From assembly GCA_027484885.1 (NCBI GenBank), contig JAIXSD010000663.1:1-9414 (forward strand): a DNA stretch of 9,414 nucleotides, given 5' to 3'. A program made the position numbers and the translations under genes. The notes beneath the pieces were generated by a model. That model was not told where the DNA came from. It did not search any database and saw only the letters and a list, made by a program, of their open reading frames with translations. This document shows positions 5,895 through 9,414 of this stretch, one piece after another (the stretch's first letter is position 1; each line of letters starts with the position of its first letter). This DNA is from Rubrivivax sp. (GTDB lineage Bacteria > Pseudomonadota > Gammaproteobacteria > Burkholderiales > Burkholderiaceae_C).

Positions 5895-6533
5895 ATGCAA
5901 CTGATTCACGCCTACCTCCGCGCCAGTACCGAAGACCAGGACGCAACCCGGGCACGCGGGGACCTTGAGGAGTTCGCCAAGAACCAGGGACAGCGCATTG
6001 CCTCCTGGCACATTGAGAACGAGTCCGGGGCAAAGCTTCAGCGGCCCCAGTTGTTCAAGCTGATTGAGGATGCGGCCCCCGGGGATGTGCTGCTGGTGGA
6101 GCAAGTAGACCGCCTGTCCCGCTTGACCTCCGAAGACTGGGAAGCGCTCAAGGCCAAGCTGGCGGCCAAGCGGCTCCGCGTGGTGGCCCTGGACTTGCCT
6201 ACGTCCTGGCAGGCCCTGGCTGCCCCTAAAGCAGGAGACGAGTTCACCGGGGCCATCCTGGACGCAGTAAACAGGATGCTCCTGGATATGCTGGCCGTGG
6301 TGGCCCGCAAGGACTACACCGACCGCAGGCGTAGACAGGCCCAGGGCATCGCCAAGGCAAAGACGGAAGGCCTCTACAAGGGCCGGCGAGTGGACGCCAA
6401 GCTGCATGCCACCATTGCCGAACTCCTGGCGGAGGGCAAGTCCTGGAGCAAGGTCCAAGAAATAACCAGGGCCAGCCGCTCCACTATTTCCAGAGTGGTC
6501 AACAGCCGCAAGGCCGAGGCAGTGCAGGACTAA
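5895..6533 (+). CDS. Small serine recombinase (resolvase/invertase family)
   Basis: The 212-aa product has the resolvase catalytic motif YLRASTEDQDATRA with nucleophile Ser11 and Arg9, then ENESGAKLQRPQLFKLIED and the conserved VEQVDRLSRLT (Arg73, Arg76). A long basic hinge helix follows (about 139-165, DYTDRRRRQAQGIAKAKTEG). The C-terminal helix-turn-helix (about 182-203, KSWSKVQEITRASRSTISRV) completes the standard two-domain layout. Length and order fit small resolvases and invertases, not large serine integrases. The family cuts and rejoins DNA through a phosphoserine link to resolve dimers or invert segments. No Tn3-type transposase and no obvious pair of inverted crossover sites flanks it, so its target is unclear. 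No strong Shine-Dalgarno is seen before ATG 5895. It reads against the integrase, converging with the 85-aa gene. Confidence 0.93.
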   Translation: MQLIHAYLRASTEDQDATRARGDLEEFAKNQGQRIASWHIENESGAKLQRPQLFKLIEDAAPGDVLLVEQVDRLSRLTSEDWEALKAKLAAKRLRVVALDLPTSWQALAAPKAGDEFTGAILDAVNRMLLDMLAVVARKDYTDRRRRQAQGIAKAKTEGLYKGRRVDAKLHATIAELLAEGKSWSKVQEITRASRSTISRVVNSRKAEAVQD

Positions 6534-6583
6534 CAGCAATGCGGGGGATGGCTGCCCTCTTTCGATAATCCCCATCCAGAAAC

Positions 6584-6615
6584 GACAAGGGCCCCCAGGT
6601 GGGGCACTACTTGTC
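6584..6615. terminator. Hairpin between convergent genes, possible bidirectional terminator
   Basis: GACAAG (6584-6589) pairs with CTTGTC (6610-6615), and inside it GCCCC (6591-6595) pairs with GGGGC (6601-6605) around a short loop. The structure lies in the gap between the recombinase stop (6533) and the stop of the minus-strand gene (6624). There is no clean T-run on either strand, so termination is inferred from position and stem strength. Confidence 0.45.
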
Positions 6616-6623
6616 TTGCTGGG

Positions 6624-6881
6624 TCAAAGTTTGCTGGGGCGGTCCAGCTGAATCTCCAGCCTCCCAAGGCGCACATTGAAGGCCCCAGGTTCCGCCCAGA
6701 CCGCCCAGAAACTCGGCTGGCGGGGATAGAAGAAGATGCCCGCGCTGCAGTCCTTGCGGCGCTCAATGAAGCGGCCTGGAATCGACGCGATGCGCTGGGC
6801 TGCCGCATCCATCCGGGCCGCCACGCGGTCCATGAGTTGCTCCCAGCGGCTGTAGCTGTGGTGTTGGATTGTGCTGTCCAT
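6624..6881 (-). CDS. Hypothetical 85-aa protein
   Basis: ATG at 6881 is chosen over the upstream in-frame ATG at 6929 because GGGAGGAC lies about 8 nt before it. The N-terminal half is helical and mixed-charge (WEQLMDRVAARMDAAAQRIA, ending near residue 32). The C-terminal half (about 48-80) is a beta-like, aromatic-rich stretch (IFFYPRQPSFWAVWAEPGAF, then VRLGRLEIQLDRP). There is no signal peptide or membrane segment, and I cannot name the family. Its stop is 8 bp from the hairpin shared with the convergent recombinase gene. It lies downstream of the integrase and its small partner on the same strand, but a 343-bp gap separates them, so it probably has its own promoter. Confidence 0.6.
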   Translation of the reverse strand: MDSTIQHHSYSRWEQLMDRVAARMDAAAQRIASIPGRFIERRKDCSAGIFFYPRQPSFWAVWAEPGAFNVRLGRLEIQLDRPSKL

Positions 6882-7224
6882 TCGTTCGTCCTCCCGCGCC
6901 GCCTGGCCTCGGTGCAAGGCCTCTATCAAGCGGCGAGAGCACTACTTTGCCGGGGTCTTGGTGCCCCGCCTAGCCCAGGGAATCCGCAGCAGACGGGGGC
7001 TCTGTTACATTGAACGAATGGAGCAAAAGCTAACTGTCCCTCTGTGCGGACTGTTGCACTATGCGGAACACGGATGCGCAATCCGGTCCAGAGCAATCAT
7101 GCAGGTTTGCCAGTGAGCAGCCATGCAGAAACAGGGGGGGCCACGGGGGGGGAAGCCGCGCCCCACGCTCATCAGATGCCCTCTGACAAATTTTCTGCAG
7201 AACTTTTGCCCCGCCTCGCCCTGA
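6882..7224. other. Intergenic stretch with paired G-runs
   Basis: No gene is convincing here. The region should contain the promoter of the minus-strand gene at 6881, but no clear -35/-10 pair was found. Two long G-runs, 7 bases (7134-7140) and 8 bases (7145-7152), are separated by CCAC. Together they fit the G3+N1-7 quadruplex rule on the plus strand if each run is split by a single-base loop. A 10-bp palindrome TTCTGCAGAA lies at 7193-7202, just past the end of the small membrane-protein gene. Confidence 0.45.
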
Positions 7225-7449
7225 TTACTTCAGGAGCCACGTCATGAAATGAGCGAACAGGAACCCTGCTCCAAACAGCGCACCTCCGACCATTGAAAGG
7301 TATGCGGGGCGTGGGGCATGCGCGGGCCCTGCGCTGACGTACTGCTCCTGTAGGCGGACCAGCTCCGTGATGTTGCGGCGGTTGGCCTGGCGCAGAAGCT
7401 GGAGAAGCTCTTCATCTTCGGGGGAGAGGGGCTGCGCGCTATCGGTCAT
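7225..7449 (-). CDS. Small C-terminally anchored membrane protein downstream of the integrase (74 aa)
   Basis: ATG at 7449 has GGAGG 4 nt upstream. Residues 1-40 are polar and helical (SPEDEELLQLLRQANRRNIT, then ELVRLQEQYVSA), which may be a short coiled coil. Residues about 51-73 are one hydrophobic segment (LSMVGGALFGAGFLFAHFMT) that ends the protein with only a short tail. This predicts a tail-anchored inner-membrane protein facing the cytoplasm. The gene starts 19 nt after the integrase stop on the same strand and is probably co-transcribed. It lacks the helix-turn-helix expected of an excisionase, so it is not an obvious Xis. Function is unknown. Confidence 0.68.
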   Translation of the reverse strand: MTDSAQPLSPEDEELLQLLRQANRRNITELVRLQEQYVSAGPAHAPRPAYLSMVGGALFGAGFLFAHFMTWLLK

Positions 7450-7468
7450 GGGGCCTCCGTGGTTATGC

Positions 7469-9199
7469 TCAGGCGTTGCGCGCCGGGTAGCTGCGCAGGA
7501 AGTCTAGCTCTGGGTAAGTCAACTTTTCCAGATGTTCCCGCAGCGTGGCTACCGAGTGGTCATAGGTGCCGCGTCCTGTACCTCCACCTACTGTGTGTCC
7601 CAGCAAGGCGCTGCTTATCACATGCTCCACGTTCGCGTCCGTTAGGCGGGTGCGCGAGGTGTGCCGGAAAGCGTGGAAGTCTTGGTACCGGCGATGGATA
7701 CCTTGTTCTTTGCGGTAGGCGCTGAACCACTTGGTGAAGTTGTAGCCCGCAGGCTCTCCCTCGGGATACTTCACATCCGGGAACAGGAGCTTGCTGCCGG
7801 TCGCCTTTACGTCCTCCAGGTAGTCAGCAAACCCCAGCCGGATCAGATGCGAGTGGATGGGGGTACGCCTTCTGGCTGTCTCGTTCTTGGTCTTGGTCTC
7901 AGGCCTGTCCTCGTCTTCGTCCCCGGCATCGGCCAGGATGGTCAGAGTCAGGCCCATGTCTGGGTGGATGGTCACATCCTCGATGCGGAGCTGGCAAAGG
8001 TCGGACTGCCGCGCCCCTGTGTAGAGGCCCAGCAAAGGAACCCAGTACGCAGCTGCGCCCCCAGCCAGTACAGAGGTGGGGAGGGTGTAGGACTTGAACA
8101 GGGGCGAGTCAAAGAGCTTGCGGAGTACATCGCTGGGCAGGTCTACGCGCTTCTGGCTCTTTTTCACCTTCACAGCATGGGCTGCCCAAGGATTGGAGTC
8201 GATCCAGCCCTGTACGCCAGCAGCGATATTCAGCAGGGACTTGAGGACATCGAACTGATCCTTGGCGGTCTTCTGTGCGTTGCAACTGTTCAAGAGGTGG
8301 GCGACAACAGCCGACCCGTGCGCCTTTGTGTATGCGGTCAATGGCAGGGTGCCAAGGCATTCATTGACCCGCCTTATTGCCGTGTTCGCTCGGCTGACCA
8401 AGGTTCGGCTGGGGAGGTGGGTGGACAGCCAAACGGTTTTGACGTCCTCCAAGGTGTAGCCGTTCAAACCTTCTTTTGCCTGTGGGGCTTTTGCTTCAGG
8501 CGGCGTTTGGATGACCTCTCCGCTGTCCCTCCGCGACCTGTCTCCCCAAGCGCGGCGGTGCTCCGCCAGGGAAGCAATGAGAGCGCGGCGGGCACTTTCT
8601 GTGGACCAGTCCACCGCAAGGCCCATCGCTCGCGCTACAGAGTCGGCCAGGGGCTGCACCGCAGTCAGGCGGCGGCGTGCCAAAGTCAGGCCTGCCTGCC
8701 CATCTGCCAGCGCGTTGAGGTCGGCCAGAGTTTGCGCTTCTGCGTCAGTCAGTCCTTCGTTGTAGTCCCGGCGCTTGGCCGGTTCCTTTGCCGGAAGCTG
8801 GAGTGCTGCAAGCGGCTGCCTTGCAACGGCTGCAACCTCGCTCAACAGCGCGGCTGATTCAGAGGCATCCCGGAGTACATCGTCTTGCGCCAAGCCACGG
8901 GCATAGACAGCCAAAGCAATGGCGTTGGACAGCTCAGGCGAAACCTCAGTCACCGGGGTTAGGGTCTTGGCATCCTTGAGGGCCTGCCGCTTGGCAGCGA
9001 ACTCGACCTCTTTGGCCGCTCTGACGGTTGCAGCGCGGGCTTTGGCAGTAGCCCAGTCAACTTTGCCCAGGCTTAGGCGGAAATCGGCGCGGCCTCCATA
9101 GGCCTCGCGGAGGTCGTCTGGGATACAGATGCGGATACTGGGTGCTCGGCCTCGACTCGCGGGAGTCAGGCCTAGGGGCTTTGCCATCTTGCTCTTCAT
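7469..9199 (-). CDS. Tyrosine recombinase (integrase of the tRNA-Ser element)
   Basis: The 576-aa product has the catalytic residues of a tyrosine recombinase: Arg397 (LYTGARQSDLCQLRIEDV), a likely Lys in the beta-hairpin near 436-438 (ETKTKNETARRRTP), His509 and Arg512 (FHAFRHTSRTRL), His535 (ALLGHT) and nucleophile Tyr546 (GTYDHS). The N-terminal part (about 20-75, SIRICIPDDLREAYGGRADF onward) resembles arm-binding regions of phage-type integrases. A long helical section (80-245) precedes the SAM-like core-binding domain (about 248-340). At 576 aa it is longer than lambda-type enzymes, mostly in this section. Start ATG 9199 lacks a clear Shine-Dalgarno; ATG 9187, with GAAGAG just before it, is an alternative. 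The gene lies 97 bp from the tRNA and reads away from it. The arm repeat lies just upstream of its start, so integrase binding there may also control transcription. Confidence 0.95.
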   Translation of the reverse strand: MKSKMAKPLGLTPASRGRAPSIRICIPDDLREAYGGRADFRLSLGKVDWATAKARAATVRAAKEVEFAAKRQALKDAKTLTPVTEVSPELSNAIALAVYARGLAQDDVLRDASESAALLSEVAAVARQPLAALQLPAKEPAKRRDYNEGLTDAEAQTLADLNALADGQAGLTLARRRLTAVQPLADSVARAMGLAVDWSTESARRALIASLAEHRRAWGDRSRRDSGEVIQTPPEAKAPQAKEGLNGYTLEDVKTVWLSTHLPSRTLVSRANTAIRRVNECLGTLPLTAYTKAHGSAVVAHLLNSCNAQKTAKDQFDVLKSLLNIAAGVQGWIDSNPWAAHAVKVKKSQKRVDLPSDVLRKLFDSPLFKSYTLPTSVLAGGAAAYWVPLLGLYTGARQSDLCQLRIEDVTIHPDMGLTLTILADAGDEDEDRPETKTKNETARRRTPIHSHLIRLGFADYLEDVKATGSKLLFPDVKYPEGEPAGYNFTKWFSAYRKEQGIHRRYQDFHAFRHTSRTRLTDANVEHVISSALLGHTVGGGTGRGTYDHSVATLREHLEKLTYPELDFLRSYPARNA

Positions 9200-9226
9200 G
9201 GGCTAGAAGATACCAAAATGTCACGG

Positions 9227-9240
9227 TCAACTGTCACAGT
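9227..9240 (+). repeat. Putative integrase arm-type site, tRNA-proximal end
   Basis: TCAACTGTCACAGT is identical to 2784-2797. Here it is extended to a dyad, CAACTG-tca-CAGTTG (9228-9242). It ends 55 bp from the core repeat and lies 28 bp upstream of the integrase start. In the joined circle the two copies would be direct repeats placed almost symmetrically around the core. Confidence 0.6.
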
Positions 9241-9249
9241 TGGTCCGTG

Positions 9250-9262
9250 TAACCCGTTGATT
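9250..9262 (-). promoter_or_regulatory. IHF-consensus site 1 at the tRNA-proximal end
   Basis: TAACCCGTTGATT is the exact reverse complement form (YAANNNNTTGATW) of the IHF consensus. It lies between the arm site and the core, 33 bp from the 30-bp repeat. Binding is inferred from the consensus and position. Confidence 0.55.
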
Positions 9263-9280
9263 TGGCTTGATCTTTAAGGA

Positions 9281-9293
9281 AATCAAGCACTTA
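9281..9293 (+). promoter_or_regulatory. IHF-consensus site 2 at the tRNA-proximal end
   Basis: AATCAAGCACTTA fits WATCAANNNNTTR at every defined position and lies 2 bp from the core repeat. It shares ATCAAGC (9282-9288) with a 7-bp inverted repeat whose other arm is GCTTGAT (9265-9271). That hairpin could also have been read as a weak tRNA terminator, but it has no T-run. Confidence 0.55.
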
Positions 9294-9295
9294 AG

Positions 9296-9325
9296 TGGCG
9301 GAAGCTGTGAGATTCGAACTCACGG
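9296..9325 (-). repeat. tRNA-proximal attachment-site repeat
   Basis: These are the last 30 bases of the intact tRNA-Ser gene (3' part of the T-arm region, acceptor strand, discriminator and CCA), identical to 2701-2730. Identity across the whole tRNA 3' end keeps the tRNA functional after integration, the usual reason integrases use this site. Confidence 0.93.
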
Positions 9326-9385
9326 AGGGGATAAACCCTCGCCGGTTTTCAAGACCGGTGCCTTAAACCGCTCGGCCAAGCTTCC
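9296..9385 (-). tRNA. tRNA-Ser (anticodon UGA)
   Basis: Read on the minus strand, a 90-nt tRNA folds completely. The acceptor stem is GGAAGCT/AGCTTCC, followed by discriminator G and an encoded CCA. The anticodon stem CCGGT/ACCGG holds loop CTTGAAA with anticodon TGA. A long variable arm (GAGGG...CCCTC) marks a class II tRNA, and the T-arm GTGAG/CTCAC holds loop TTCGAAT. The long arm with TGA gives serine, decoding UCA/UCG codons. The 29 bases upstream include GATACA (9405-9400, minus strand) in a plausible -10 position with a GC-rich discriminator. The gene is the integration site of the adjacent element and appears intact. Its original downstream sequence is now about 6.6 kb away. Confidence 0.96.
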
Positions 9386-9414
9386 AAAAGTCTTGCGCGT
9401 GTATCGCAGCGGAC

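Larger units (their letters stand above)
2701..9325. mobile_element. tRNA-Ser-integrated element with tyrosine integrase, serine recombinase and PIN operon (about 6.6 kb)
   Basis: Two identical 30-bp direct repeats (2701-2730 and 9296-9325) bound the region. The right copy is the 3' end of an intact tRNA-Ser gene and the left copy is a detached tRNA 3' end. A tyrosine integrase gene lies next to the tRNA and reads away from it, the usual arrangement of genomic islands that use a tRNA 3' end as attB. Inside both ends are matching arm sequences and perfect IHF-consensus sites. The excised circle would be 6595 bp. Contents are integrase, two small membrane proteins, an 85-aa unknown, a serine recombinase and a PIN/partner operon. 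No replication, packaging, conjugation or excisionase gene is recognised, so it is not a full prophage or ICE. It may be a satellite-type or minimal cargo island. The part around 2740-4300 is visibly more A/T-rich than the flanking adhesin gene. Confidence 0.88.

Noticed and set aside
5838..6575. 245-codon minus-strand open frame
   Set aside because: Antisense to the serine recombinase, which has clear catalytic and HTH motifs; this product has no recognisable domain.
7225..7449. Excisionase (Xis) candidate by position after the integrase
   Set aside because: The product has a C-terminal membrane span and no helix-turn-helix, so Xis is not supported.
7661..8857. 398-codon plus-strand open frame
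   Set aside because: It lies wholly antisense to the integrase, whose catalytic motifs are intact on the minus strand.

Overview
The window reads as a piece of a GC-rich betaproteobacterial chromosome. Burkholderiales, probably Comamonadaceae-like, is an inference from GC-rich codon use, the 'AQSIGGGGG' autotransporter repeats and the style of the integrase and resolvase; no marker gene fixes the taxon.

Layout. (1) Bases 1-1800, minus strand: the first 600 codons of a very glycine-rich autotransporter-type adhesin that continues beyond the left edge. (2) Bases 1801-2700: a gene-poor stretch holding what looks like a frameshifted remnant of a phage Rz-type lysis gene (2206-2634, plus strand). 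(3) Bases 2701-9325: a compact integrative element of about 6.6 kb inserted in the 3' end of a tRNA-Ser(UGA) gene. It is bounded by perfect 30-bp direct repeats (2701-2730 and 9296-9325), the right one inside the intact tRNA. (4) Bases 9296-9385, minus strand: the complete tRNA-Ser gene.

Inside the element, the tyrosine integrase (9199-7469, minus) sits next to the tRNA and is followed at 19 nt by a small membrane-protein gene (7449-7225). Then come an unknown 85-aa gene (6881-6624, minus) and, convergent with it, a small serine recombinase (5895-6533, plus). The recombinase lies behind a near-consensus promoter overlapped by CGAACCA repeats. Further left are a small single-span membrane protein (4873-5142, plus) and, divergent from it, a translationally coupled pair (4231-2892, minus): a 247-aa uncharacterised protein and a PIN-domain ribonuclease-like protein.

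Both ends carry the parts of a lambda-like attachment site. A shared 14-bp arm sequence lies 53-55 bp inside each 30-bp core, and three perfect matches to the IHF consensus WATCAANNNNTTR lie close by. Circularising the element in thought gives a balanced attP of about 6.6 kb.

How it works together (inference): integrase plus host IHF would integrate and excise the element at tRNA-Ser. The serine recombinase under its own operator-like control is a second, unexplained recombination function. The PIN/partner operon is the most likely cargo, possibly a toxin-antitoxin-like stabilisation or defence module, though its partner is much larger than a classical VapB antitoxin. No replication, capsid, conjugation or excisionase gene was recognised, so the element is minimal or depends on helper functions.
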